Source: Psychromonas algicola (GTDB lineage: Bacteria; Pseudomonadota; Gammaproteobacteria; Enterobacterales; Psychromonadaceae). Taken from it: a DNA stretch of 64,000 nt. The position numbers were made by a program, and so were the translations under genes. Under the pieces are notes generated by a model, which did not search any database, had not been told where the DNA came from, and worked only from the letters and a program-made list of their open reading frames with translations. The DNA is taken from the NCBI RefSeq assembly GCF_004378355.1, contig NZ_SNUB01000002.1, forward strand, positions 124,001-188,000, given 5' to 3'. Below, piece after piece: positions 9,488 to 17,059 of the stretch (positions are counted from its first letter, which is position 1; each line of letters starts with the position of its first letter).

Positions 9488-9562
9488 TACCAATCATAGT
9501 AATACCGATTGCGTAAAATATGTTTATTTAAACTTTGCTTGTTAAAACAAACACATATTCGA
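9488..9562. repeat. Palindromic repeat, MITE-like family (complex copy)
   Basis: Directly after the Imm49-like stop, the sequence TACCAATCATAGTA matches the left end of the 162-bp repeat at 22873. It is followed by ATACCGATTGCG, which matches the reverse complement of the end of the repeat at 3313-3357. The remainder forms an imperfect hairpin (AATATGTTTATTT against AAACAAACACATATT, about 9518-9560). It looks like a nested or rearranged copy of the same family. Confidence 0.5.
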
Positions 9563-10051
9563 CTAAGTGTTGTTTGTCATCGCGGTTATTTTTTTCGACA
9601 TGTTATAGCCAGAAATAGCAAAGCCTACTTCTTTATACAAAGCTAGCGCGCGTTGATTATTAAAAGCAACACGAAGCTTGATTTGATCAATGCCTACCGT
9701 CGCTAATAAATTTTCAAGTTGATTAAGTGCTTGTTTACCATAACCACTGCCTCGATATTGCGCTTCAATATAGAAATCATAAATAAACGTCGATGCATCA
9801 CTGGCTTTGATCGAATGCCACAGGTAGCCGATTACTTTGCTGCTATTAGAATTTAATTCAATACACAGTAAATCATGCTTTTTGCTTTCAATACCATCAG
9901 GAAGACTGCTTAATAATGTCTGCTGAGCTAGTTCCGTAGCCGCTTCAATAGAGTGACCATAATTTTGTGCAAGATCATCTGCATAATCAGCAATAAAATA
10001 ATCGCAATAAGCAGGGTATTCATCCGCCTTCATTTTTCTTAAACTAATCAT
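9563..10051 (-). CDS. GNAT-family N-acetyltransferase
   Basis: The 162-residue protein has the GNAT fold. An acetyl-CoA-binding motif A, YRGSGYGKQALNQLE, lies at about residues 109-123, and the C-terminal NQRALALYKEVGFAISGYNM segment is the typical motif B. The substrate cannot be predicted. It ends a co-directional minus-strand run (about 11776 to 9563) with the VOC-family gene 34 bp upstream. The last codons approach the repeat that separates it from the Imm49-like gene. Confidence 0.85.
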   Translation of the reverse strand: MISLRKMKADEYPAYCDYFIADYADDLAQNYGHSIEAATELAQQTLLSSLPDGIESKKHDLLCIELNSNSSKVIGYLWHSIKASDASTFIYDFYIEAQYRGSGYGKQALNQLENLLATVGIDQIKLRVAFNNQRALALYKEVGFAISGYNMSKKITAMTNNT

Positions 10052-10085
10052 TATTGATTTCTCTTAAGCTTTATACTGAATGGAT

Positions 10086-10502
10086 TTATCTATTTGCCAT
10101 CGGATGTTCAGGTTTCAATTGCATCAAATCCCAACGGTTTCCGTACAAGTCTTCAAACACCGCAACCGTCCCATGATCGCGCTCTATTGCTTCCTGAATG
10201 AACTTGATACCGATAGATTGCATACGCTCATAATCACGCCAGAAATCGTCAGTGTTTAAAAACAGAAATACTCGTCCGCCGGTTTGGTTACCAATCACAT
10301 CAAGTTGTGCTGGTTTTGAAGCCTTTGCTAAGACTAGCGCCACTCCACTTGAGTTCGGTGGGGCAACAACAACCCAGCGTTTATCTCCATCGCCTTGATA
10401 AGCATCTTCTATAAGTTCAAATTTTAGTTTATTAACATAGAAATCAATCGCTTCATCATAATCTCTAACTACTAATGCCACGTGGACAATATTCTGCTTC
10501 AT
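10086..10502 (-). CDS. VOC (glyoxalase/bleomycin-resistance/dioxygenase) family protein
   Basis: The 138-residue protein is a single VOC-type unit with two beta-alpha-beta-beta-beta modules: IVHVALVVRDYDEAIDFYVNKL at the start (metal-ligand histidine in HVALVVRD) and a C-terminal DLYGNRWDLMQL strand. Possible roles range from glyoxalase-like metabolism to drug binding; the substrate is not evident. Its ATG overlaps the stop of the membrane-protein gene upstream (ATGA at 10499-10502), implying translational coupling. Confidence 0.85.
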   Translation of the reverse strand: MKQNIVHVALVVRDYDEAIDFYVNKLKFELIEDAYQGDGDKRWVVVAPPNSSGVALVLAKASKPAQLDVIGNQTGGRVFLFLNTDDFWRDYERMQSIGIKFIQEAIERDHGTVAVFEDLYGNRWDLMQLKPEHPMANR

Positions 10503-10921
10503 TTATTTACCTTCGCTTTGCGCCAAATATTTTCAATACAAGTAATAATCAAGTAAATAACTGAACACATAAGACTTAAATATAATCCTGTGAAAATAGT
10601 TTTACTATATGTCAAAATAAAAGGGTTGTTTTCTAACCCTATAAAATCAACTGTCATTATTGCAGCTAAACCTGCGTACATATCGGGCATAATAAAAAAT
10701 TGTAGAGGGATCCTTAAAACAGCGCTTAAGAAAAGTTTACGACTTGTATTTATGTATCCATTTTTTTGTAAGTAATTATCAAAGCAAACATAAACAAAAT
10801 ACCAAGTAAGTATTCCTGTTATCATCGCTATTTCAAAGCCTTTGCCCTCTTCTGATCCTAACATAAATCCCAAAATAGAGTTTAGTCCAACTACCACAAA
10901 CCATTTAAAATACATGTACAT
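10499..10921 (-). CDS. Small integral membrane protein of unknown function
   Basis: I do not recognise this 140-residue protein. It shows about four hydrophobic segments (approximately 5-20, 33-48, 65-90 and 110-130) with a short positively charged C-terminus (RKAKVNK), so it is probably an inner-membrane protein with its tail in the cytoplasm. A plausible AAAGGT ribosome site precedes the ATG. Its stop overlaps the VOC gene start, and a 76-residue gene ends 14 bp upstream, so it is embedded in an apparent operon. Confidence 0.65.
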   Translation of the reverse strand: MYMYFKWFVVVGLNSILGFMLGSEEGKGFEIAMITGILTWYFVYVCFDNYLQKNGYINTSRKLFLSAVLRIPLQFFIMPDMYAGLAAIMTVDFIGLENNPFILTYSKTIFTGLYLSLMCSVIYLIITCIENIWRKAKVNK

Positions 10922-10935
10922 AAGTAGACCTTTTA

Positions 10936-11166
10936 TTATGTTTTTTTGTCTGCATATACTGCAAGCACATGTCCTGTTGGTACGTGAACAGATTTAAGGA
11001 TATGCTCATCGCGAATAATTTCGATTTCATCTTCGCCATCTATTTCAGTTAACTTTGCTACAAACTCTTTAGTGTATCGTTTTATATCTTCCGATGGACT
11101 TGTTATTCCCTCTTTTTGCATGTGGAGGCGACGTTCCATAATTAATAAGATTTCTTTGGCTTTCAT
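10936..11166 (-). CDS. Small hypothetical protein (76 aa)
   Basis: The product has an N-terminal amphipathic helix (MKAKEILLIMERRLHMQKEG), a second charged helix and a C-terminal beta-rich part with IEIIRDEHILKSVHVPTGHVLAVYA. There is no signal peptide or membrane segment. The ribosome site is weak. It lies between the Imm11-like gene (31 bp upstream) and the membrane-protein gene (14 bp downstream), so it is probably co-transcribed with both. Function is unknown. Confidence 0.6.
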   Translation of the reverse strand: MKAKEILLIMERRLHMQKEGITSPSEDIKRYTKEFVAKLTEIDGEDEIEIIRDEHILKSVHVPTGHVLAVYADKKT

Positions 11167-11197
11167 TGTTCTATAGTCTCTTTTCTTTATGTGACGG

Positions 11198-11776
11198 TTA
11201 TTTTTTGTTGTCAGGAGCGCCTAAGTTTGATGTGAAATACACGCCTTTAAGTTCTGCATCTTCAATGGCCTGTTTAAGCTCTTCTTGGATGAATGCGTTA
11301 ATGTAACCATCAAAGGAGGTTTTAAATATCATGAAGTTTTTCGTTTTATCTTGGTGAAAGGCCATGCTCAGGTGCTCGCCATATTCATTTCTAATGCAGA
11401 GTTGTTTATTTAAACCATTGACGCTTTCAGCAACACTAAGTGTATTAAAAATATATGCGCAGCCTTTCTCGTACTCAACAGGTAAGAATTCACCATCATT
11501 TTTGATTAAACCTTTGACCACATCGTATGCTTTGGGGCTTAAAAATAATCGTCCATAATGTTCTGAAATATCTGGGATTTCATTGCCAGAAAATGTTGAC
11601 GCTTCACGAGAAAAGTTCACCTTAAGTGGGCTCTTCACATGCATCAAAAAAGGCCGAGGCGAATAATTAACATTAAAGTGATGGTTTAGGGAGCCAAAAT
11701 TGTCAAACATTTGCTCACTGTCATAACCAATGGTGCGGTATTTTTTAGCATCTGCGTAGATTGAATAAAGTGTCAT
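11198..11776 (-). CDS. Second Imm11-like putative immunity protein
   Basis: From the ATG at 11776 the protein is 192 residues. It follows the same order of elements as the protein at 7998-8630: a LFLSPKAYDVVKGL helix, GEFLPVEYEKG, a YIFNTLSVAESVNG strand pair, then late MIFKTSFDGYINAF and a terminal helix with QAIEDAELKGVYFTS. I infer a distant paralogue of the Imm11/DUF1629 group. A TTG nine codons upstream could extend it, but the ATG start MTLYSIYADAKKY suits the family better. It heads a five-gene minus-strand run. Confidence 0.5.
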   Translation of the reverse strand: MTLYSIYADAKKYRTIGYDSEQMFDNFGSLNHHFNVNYSPRPFLMHVKSPLKVNFSREASTFSGNEIPDISEHYGRLFLSPKAYDVVKGLIKNDGEFLPVEYEKGCAYIFNTLSVAESVNGLNKQLCIRNEYGEHLSMAFHQDKTKNFMIFKTSFDGYINAFIQEELKQAIEDAELKGVYFTSNLGAPDNKK

Positions 11777-11885
11777 ATCTATTTCTTTATATTTCCTAGC
11801 CAATATATTAGAAGAGTAAATAACAGATAGACGAGAATACTGTTAAAAATGAATCTGAAATGAATAATTTAATGTCGATAGTCAT

Positions 11886-12101
11886 TCACTCGATAGCGGT
11901 TTTTCCACATACAACGCATCGATGTTGTTCTCTTGAACATGTATCGCATATTTTCCAAGCGTTGTTTTTATAATGCTGTTTATGTGCATCATTCGCGCTG
12001 TTCCAATTCTCATTGCATTCAGGGCAAGTGCCAAAGGATCTCACCATTTGTTTTTCCGCACATTCTGTTGAACAATAAAGTGGTTTGGGATTTTTCTGCA
12101 T
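11886..12101 (-). CDS. Small protein with four CxxC-type cysteine pairs (zinc-finger-like)
   Basis: The 71-residue protein has cysteines in the pattern CSTEC (residues 10-14), CPEC (26-29), CDTC (52-55) and CVVC (62-65), enough to bind two zinc ions. A histidine- and tryptophan-containing linker lies in between. A good AAGGG ribosome site precedes the ATG. I do not recognise the family. It could be a nucleic-acid or protein-binding zinc ribbon. It lies 78 bp upstream of the next ORF on the same strand and downstream of the Crp/Fnr gene. Confidence 0.65.
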   Translation of the reverse strand: MQKNPKPLYCSTECAEKQMVRSFGTCPECNENWNSANDAHKQHYKNNAWKICDTCSREQHRCVVCGKTAIE

Positions 12102-12168
12102 TATTGCCCTTATTTATTTACAAAGAGTCTGATATATCTAACTCTACACTATTTTTTGTGCGTTTAAA

Positions 12169-12948
12169 TTAGTGGCTGTTCAGCTTGATTCTTTTTATGT
12201 TGCCAGGCTTATTTGCAATACCAGCATTTGCTAACAAGCGATCAGTTTCTTTCTTTACCACGCAATAACATTCACAACTTAAACTTTCGAGCTTCTGTCT
12301 ATCTAAAACAATAATGTGCCCGCGATGATAATTAATCACGCCTAGCTTATGTAATTTTCCAGCCGCTTCCGTTACTCCTTCTCGACGTACACCTAACATA
12401 TTGGCAATAAGCTCTTGAGTCATTTCTATTTTATTATCGGCTAGGCGATCCAGTGACAACAAAAGTAAACGGCATAACTGTTGCTCAATGGTATGGTAAC
12501 GGTTACATACCGCTGTCTGTGACATTTGAGTCATAAGTGCTTGTGTATAAAGAAGCATCAATGATGAAAACCTTTCGTGGCGCTTAAACTCCTCCATAAA
12601 ATAATCGCCTTTAATGCGATAAGCATGCCCTACACTTTTGGCCACTGCTCTACTAATAGTACTTCCACCTCCCATGAATAAAGCCATACCAACAATTCCT
12701 TCGTTTCCCACTATCGATATTTCTGCGGATGAACCAGATTCCATTGCATAGGATAAAGAAATGATCGCATCAACGGGAAAGTACACATGAAGAATGTTAT
12801 CTCCTGACTCATAAATAACCTCGTTCAATGTTAATTTCACTAGCTCTAAATGCGGAAATACACGTTCATATTCAACGAGAGGTAAGGCTGATAACAAGCG
12901 GTTTTTTAAAGGAGAGGTGATATTGGGGGAGGTATTATAGTCTGACAT
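12169..12948 (-). CDS. Crp/Fnr-family transcriptional regulator
   Basis: The 259-residue protein has an N-terminal cyclic-nucleotide-binding-type sensor barrel (about 25-140, with YESGDNILHVYFPVDAI and SIVGNEGIVG) and a C-terminal winged helix with the recognition region TQELIANMLGVRREGVTEA (about residues 185-203). It lacks the N-terminal cysteine cluster of FNR, so an iron-sulfur sensor is unlikely. The conserved tail CECYCVVKKE occurs in many environmental paralogues whose ligand is unknown. Its target could be the neighbouring genes, but no operator was identified. Confidence 0.88.
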   Translation of the reverse strand: MSDYNTSPNITSPLKNRLLSALPLVEYERVFPHLELVKLTLNEVIYESGDNILHVYFPVDAIISLSYAMESGSSAEISIVGNEGIVGMALFMGGGSTISRAVAKSVGHAYRIKGDYFMEEFKRHERFSSLMLLYTQALMTQMSQTAVCNRYHTIEQQLCRLLLLSLDRLADNKIEMTQELIANMLGVRREGVTEAAGKLHKLGVINYHRGHIIVLDRQKLESLSCECYCVVKKETDRLLANAGIANKPGNIKRIKLNSH

Positions 12949-13230
12949 AACAAGGGTGCCTCTTTAATAAATGCAGTAAAGTTAATTAACTTCACTAGCC
13001 TTATGCTAGAGACCAAACATACTCTTCTAAGTGAATAAAAATCAACCCTGTAGACAGTTCAACTGTAATAAGTTTACGCTAAATCAAAATGTGCTATTAA
13101 CGATCCTTTAACTTGCAAAATGTCCAACAGGTTATTGAAAAAGAACTAAAAATATTTTTTAACCAAGAGAGCAGCGCGCCTCAGTATTTAGACTAAGGCG
13201 GCTAACAAACAAGTAATAACTTTTTATAAC

Positions 13231-13458
13231 CTACATTTCCATAATGCCTCTTACAGGCACATCTTTAAGCAACGCCATAATCGATGATTGTTTATTCATC
13301 TTCGCGACATCAATAAGATAACTTCTTTCAGGCTCACGCATAGATAATCCTGATAACATTTTTTTTACTGACGACGCTTCACCTTTTTCTATACTCATTT
13401 CTAATGGCATAAAGTTAGCTGGACCTAGTTTGTTTTGACTTGAGATATTCATTTCCAT
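13231..13458 (-). CDS. Small hypothetical protein (75 aa)
   Basis: The methionine-rich product has no signal or membrane segment. The centre (EKGEASSVKKMLSG through VAKMNKQSSIMALLKDVP) could form two helices like a lone ankyrin-type repeat, but this is weak. A clear GGAG ribosome site eight bases before the ATG supports translation. It sits alone between the Crp/Fnr gene and the acetyltransferase, with intergenic space on both sides. Function is unknown. Confidence 0.55.
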   Translation of the reverse strand: MEMNISSQNKLGPANFMPLEMSIEKGEASSVKKMLSGLSMREPERSYLIDVAKMNKQSSIMALLKDVPVRGIMEM

Positions 13459-13840
13459 CAGTTTTCTCCGATAATTGAGTTTGAGTTCAAAAAATAATAA
13501 ATACGTTAATGATTAGATTATCTTTTTCTGTTTATTCATCTATCTGATTTTTCACTGTATTTCGCAGACCAAGATGTCTCTAATGAGGCGACTATATCCT
13601 AAGATAAATGATTAGTCGGTACGGTGGCGCACATTGTTTTTGAGGGCAGATTGAGAATGAGGGGAGTAAGTTGTGGTGACTATTCGTTGGTGGTAATAAA
13701 AATATGTTGTGCGAGTTTATAAGATATTTTCGTTAGTACTTTTATTTTTACTTACGAAAATAGCTTTGCTTTTTTGAGGATTAAGTTAATGCCAGCTTAA
13801 GTTTGTTCCAACTATTTTTTTGCCCTTGTTCAATTACTTG
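13459..13840. other. Intergenic region without a gene
   Basis: No coding sequence is supported in these 382 bp. They hold the ribosome site and presumably the promoter of the 75-aa gene. At 13725-13762 there is an inverted repeat (ATTTTCGTTAGTA against TACTTACGAAAAT, one mismatch) that could end transcription of the downstream acetyltransferase, though a T-tract is weak. Confidence 0.5.
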
Positions 13841-14344
13841 CTAATTGTCGGTTACACCTACACCTATAACTTTACTGCGCCTTTCAATAAGAACTACATC
13901 ACGCCAGATATTATTCATTTGGCCAAGCTTTTCACGAATACCAAGTTGACGAAAGTTATTATTTTTGTGGAGTTTAAGGCTACCTTTATTTTCAGGAAAA
14001 ATAGCAGCTTGTAACATCCAAATATTATTTTTTTCAGACTCTAAAATTAAACTTGAGAGTAACGCTTGCCCTATGCCTTTACCTTGAGCACTAGCAGCAA
14101 CATATACGCTGACTTCTGCTACTCCGGAATATACTTCTCTATTTGATATTGGCGAAAGTGCAGCCCAACCAATGATATTGTTATTTTCTACGGCTACAAG
14201 GCGGGAGTGGTTATGCATTGAAGTATTCCACTCATCCCAACTTTTCGCTGTTAACTGAAATGTAGCATTACCTGTATCAATACCTTGCTGGTATATGGTT
14301 TTCACGAAAGGATAATCAGTTTGCTCAAATGTACGGATTAACAC
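13841..14344 (-). CDS. GNAT acetyltransferase, phosphinothricin-acetyltransferase-like
   Basis: The 167-residue protein matches the Pat/Bar-like GNAT branch: start MLIRTFEQTDYPFVKTIY, a GNATFQ..xxSWDEW segment at about 25-42, IIGWAALSPIS and YSGVAEVSVYV (about 58-80), and acetyl-CoA loop AQGKGIGQALL at about 86-96. Family members N-acetylate phosphinothricin or methionine derivatives, but the real substrate is unknown. It stands alone in the accessory block. Confidence 0.85.
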   Translation of the reverse strand: MLIRTFEQTDYPFVKTIYQQGIDTGNATFQLTAKSWDEWNTSMHNHSRLVAVENNNIIGWAALSPISNREVYSGVAEVSVYVAASAQGKGIGQALLSSLILESEKNNIWMLQAAIFPENKGSLKLHKNNNFRQLGIREKLGQMNNIWRDVVLIERRSKVIGVGVTDN

Positions 14345-14788
14345 TAAATTCTCCTAGGTAACTAACGTCCACAACACGGATCAATTTGAGATGCTGCGTT
14401 TTTACAGCACTTGGTCTAATCATATGCTTGAGGATTCCTGCTTAAAAATTTAACAGCCTTATAGATCTCATAGTAACGTAAAAGCCCGTTGTGTATATCT
14501 AATAAAAATAATATCAATATAACCTTAAAAACCAAATAAATCTAATCGCCTATCGTTTTTATTGTTAATAGAAGCCACTTTACATTACGTCACCTATAAA
14601 AGAGTAATACGTGATGGGGCCTACTTTAAGTTATTGATTTATTGTGTTTTAAGCGTTTTTGGGGAAAAGAGAGGTTGTTCTATTCGTCACTGTGATTATT
14701 TTTATTAAGCTGAAAAATATTGTGATTGGATCAAGGTACCTTACATGAAATGAGCATCACAAGTCCCATTGATGGTTAGGTAAAATAC
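14345..14788. other. Intergenic region without a gene
   Basis: About 440 bp hold no supportable coding sequence. The sequence is AT-rich. A loose inverted match (ACAACACGG near 14372, CCCGTTGTGT near 14485) was checked as a possible integron attachment site and does not carry the required core motifs. No promoter is called. Confidence 0.45.
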
Positions 14789-14830
14789 TATCTACTTTAA
14801 ATTATTATTAGAAATAATTTAAAGTAGATA
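14789..14830 (-). terminator. Perfect 18-bp AT-rich hairpin after the yjf cluster
   Basis: Two 18-nt arms (TATCTACTTTAAATTATT and its exact complement) flank a 6-nt loop, 13 bp beyond the stop of the last gene of the yjf cluster. On the minus strand it could end that transcript, but the following GTATTTTACC is a weak U-tract, so protection of the 3' end or a repeat element are alternatives. Confidence 0.55.
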
Positions 14831-14842
14831 AGGCGTTTACCA

Positions 14843-15187
14843 TTACTCTGATTCGTTAAAATACTCACTGCTTGTCGCAAATTTAGTTAACTCTTCAATC
14901 ACACACTTTTTAATATCAAGTTGGTTTTCTGCTGGGATATTATAGCGTTCGCCTAATTGTGCATAATCATCGGCACTTAAACTGACCGTTAAACGCGGGC
15001 GTTTTGGCTTGGTGTGCGTTGGCAGTTCTAATAAATCACGAATTTTTTCTGAAGGGCTGATGCCTTTGTCTAACGCGCTACGACGAATGCTGTATTGTAA
15101 TTTGCTGTCCATATCAAAGGCGATTTGTACTGCTTTGACTACTTTCGCCGATTGCTGCCACTTCTTTGGTAATTCACCACTTGCCAT
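14843..15187 (-). CDS. Uncharacterised protein at the end of the yjf cluster, two RHH-like modules
   Basis: The protein is 114 residues from the ATG at 15187, which has a strong AAAGGAGAA ribosome site. It contains two similar modules: VQIAFDMDSKLQYSIRR followed by GISPSEKIRDLLEL, and PRLTVSLSADDYAQLGE followed by a helix. Each resembles a strand-helix-helix unit of ribbon-helix-helix proteins. Function is unknown. Its start lies two bases after the stop of the DUF2491 gene, so it is almost certainly co-transcribed with it. Confidence 0.65.
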   Translation of the reverse strand: MASGELPKKWQQSAKVVKAVQIAFDMDSKLQYSIRRSALDKGISPSEKIRDLLELPTHTKPKRPRLTVSLSADDYAQLGERYNIPAENQLDIKKCVIEELTKFATSSEYFNESE

Positions 15188-15189
15188 TA

Positions 15190-15837
15190 TTATTCTCCTT
15201 TGATCCATAACTCTGCAATATCCTTAGCAGGGCGTAGGCTAGATAGGTAGACATCTGTGTCGCCATTTTCAAAAATAAAGATTTCTATCAAACGTAATCC
15301 TTGATTACCTTCAAGCGAGTAATATTCAAATTCTCTGCCATGGTCTTCATCTGAAAACTGTGGTGGTTTGCTATCGCGGTAATCAGCTTCATGTTTGTAA
15401 CCTGAAGTTGAGAAATCTTGTTGAATATATTCCTCGGCAATCATATCCGCATAAGCATGATTTGTTGTAATAGGTTTTAATCTTGCTTGGCCTGGCTCTT
15501 CGAATATTTCTGAAAAAGCATCCATATCAAATAAGTTTTCAACTTCTGCACGGGTTAACAATAAGCTACATTTTATCAGGTTCTGCGGATTTTTAGGGAA
15601 ACCAAGATAAACTAATGTGTCACTTGCACCTTGACCAATGACTTGTGTGTAGTGCTCATGTTTAAATTCGATAGTATTAATATCAATCACTTGTAATTGC
15701 TGTTTACGCATCATTTCAGGTAATGAAAAACTATCACCAAAACAGAAAATATCACCGGTTAATAATTGCTTTGGTTCATTTAAAAGACGAGTAGGCGCAG
15801 GTGCTTGCTTGCTAAATAATGATTTTAAAAAGCCCAT
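15190..15837 (-). CDS. yjfK: DUF2491 family protein (YjfK-like)
   Basis: The 215-residue soluble protein matches the DUF2491/YjfK family: start MGFLKSLFSKQ, central GDIFCFGDSFSLPEMMR, and a late HGREFEYYSLEGNQGLRLIEIFIF segment. The biochemical role is not established. Families of this type occur with PspA/IM30 and DUF2170 genes in a conserved cluster linked to envelope stress. Here yjfJ is about 110 bp upstream with a terminator-like hairpin in between, and a small gene follows after 2 bp. Confidence 0.82.
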   Translation of the reverse strand: MGFLKSLFSKQAPAPTRLLNEPKQLLTGDIFCFGDSFSLPEMMRKQQLQVIDINTIEFKHEHYTQVIGQGASDTLVYLGFPKNPQNLIKCSLLLTRAEVENLFDMDAFSEIFEEPGQARLKPITTNHAYADMIAEEYIQQDFSTSGYKHEADYRDSKPPQFSDEDHGREFEYYSLEGNQGLRLIEIFIFENGDTDVYLSSLRPAKDIAELWIKGE

Positions 15838-15860
15838 GGAATTCCTTAGAGTTTAAAAAC

Positions 15861-15891
15861 AAAAAACACGACGAGCAAACGCCAGTCGTGT
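15861..15891 (-). terminator. Terminator-like hairpin between yjfJ and yjfK
   Basis: On the minus strand ACACGAC, a 12-nt loop and GTCGTGT are followed directly by TTTTTG. It lies within the yjf cluster, 58 bp after the yjfJ stop, so it may reduce rather than end expression of yjfK and the gene after it. Confidence 0.7.
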
Positions 15892-15948
15892 GTTATTGAA
15901 ACAAAATGTTGGCTATACAACGGAGTTGTTAGCCATTAAACCTTATGC

Positions 15949-16632
15949 TTATTTGTTTTTTAAGCGGTCTAATACAGATTGTGCGCTTGTTTTTTGAGCA
16001 CCAATGCCTGCTGCTTGTAGTTTGCTTTGTAGCGATGAATCTGGTGTTTCTGATTCTAGTTGCTCTGCTGCTTTTAACTTATCATCAAACATCGCTTGTT
16101 TCTTTTTAATGCGCTCTAAAGAGTCTTTTGCATTAAGCAATTTAGAGTTACTTGCTGAGAAGTTATCTGTAATTGCCGATGTTGCTTTTTGAACGCTTTC
16201 AGTGGTTTTAACCATAGTTAACTGACGTTTGTATTCAGTTAGTTGACGTTCACTCTTTTTGATGAGTTCTTTTAAACGGTCTGAGCTTGTTAAGAAACTT
16301 TCGTTTGCTTGTTGTTGCTCTGCAGCGCTGATTTCTAACTCAGAGATTTTCTCTGCTACTTCAATTGCTAATGCTTCGTTACCTTGATTCAAGGCTTGCA
16401 TTGCGTAACCTTCGTGCTCTTTAATGCTTGCTTGAACTTGTGCTAATTCACGCGCTGCTTGCATTTGTTTTGCCATGACTTCTGTTAAATCACGTTTTGC
16501 GATAGTGATATGTTTTTCAGAGTCACGGATTTCTTGTTCAAAAATACGTGTTGAATTGGCATCGATAATCGCTTCACCCGCTTCACTTGCGCCGCCACGT
16601 ACTGCTGTAATTATTTTTTTAAATATACTCAT
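15949..16632 (-). CDS. yjfJ: PspA/IM30 family membrane-stress protein (YjfJ-like)
   Basis: The 227-residue protein is almost entirely helical coiled coil, starting MSIFKKIITAVRGGASEAGEAI, a PspA-type amphipathic N-terminal helix that can bind membranes. Charged heptad-like repeats fill about residues 30-190. PspA/IM30 proteins polymerise on damaged membranes. Here it lies between DUF2170 (13 bp upstream) and DUF2491, as in the E. coli yjfI-yjfJ-yjfK cluster. The role is inferred from the family. Confidence 0.87.
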   Translation of the reverse strand: MSIFKKIITAVRGGASEAGEAIIDANSTRIFEQEIRDSEKHITIAKRDLTEVMAKQMQAARELAQVQASIKEHEGYAMQALNQGNEALAIEVAEKISELEISAAEQQQANESFLTSSDRLKELIKKSERQLTEYKRQLTMVKTTESVQKATSAITDNFSASNSKLLNAKDSLERIKKKQAMFDDKLKAAEQLESETPDSSLQSKLQAAGIGAQKTSAQSVLDRLKNK

Positions 16633-16645
16633 TATAAACTCCGAA

Positions 16646-17059
16646 TTAGTTTAGGTAGCTATCCATTTCATTGATAACTTCAAGGCTGTTGTCGCTAAGC
16701 GTAACCACTTCAAGTTCGATATCTTCTAAGCTTGAATTGATTGATAGTGCGCCAAAAACAACGTATTTATTTTCAACTTTTGCAAAAGATGACAATGGCA
16801 TTGGAATGTTCATTTCTAACATTGCTTCCATCATGTTCATTCTTTTATCTTGTTTAACTTCGTCTTCGCCCCATAAGTAAGCGATACATAAGATTTGGTT
16901 GTCGCTGATAGAAACAAAAATCGGAATCTCTTCACGTCCAATGATTTCTACCTGTAGGACATCTATTTCACCGTTAATGGGTGTACAGTCAAAATCGAAT
17001 CCGGTTCCAGCATCTTCTGCTAACTTATTTAAGTGAGTAGCGATAGTATGAATATTCAT
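16646..17059 (-). CDS. yjfI: DUF2170 family protein (YjfI-like)
   Basis: The 137-residue acidic protein matches YjfI: motifs GFDFDCTPINGEIDVLQVEI (about 19-38), IPIFVSISDNQILCIAYLW and MNMMEAMLEMNIPMPLSSFA in the middle, and an LEVVTLSDNSLEVI C-terminus. It is the first gene of the yjf cluster. It may act like a type III secretion chaperone fold protein partnering PspA, but that is only an inference. The promoter should lie in the 324-bp gap shared with glnE. Confidence 0.85.
   Translation of the reverse strand: MNIHTIATHLNKLAEDAGTGFDFDCTPINGEIDVLQVEIIGREEIPIFVSISDNQILCIAYLWGEDEVKQDKRMNMMEAMLEMNIPMPLSSFAKVENKYVVFGALSINSSLEDIELEVVTLSDNSLEVINEMDSYLN

Noticed and set aside
7824..14840. Possible integron cassette array, because many small co-oriented genes of immunity, acetyltransferase and unknown type lie together
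   Set aside because: No integrase and no attC sites with paired RYYYAAC/GTTRRRY cores were found between the genes; the candidate at 14372-14490 does not fit.
9563..17059. Search for a toxin gene encoded in other frames near the immunity-like genes
   Set aside because: Alternative-frame ORFs here are short shadows of real genes with no toxin motifs.
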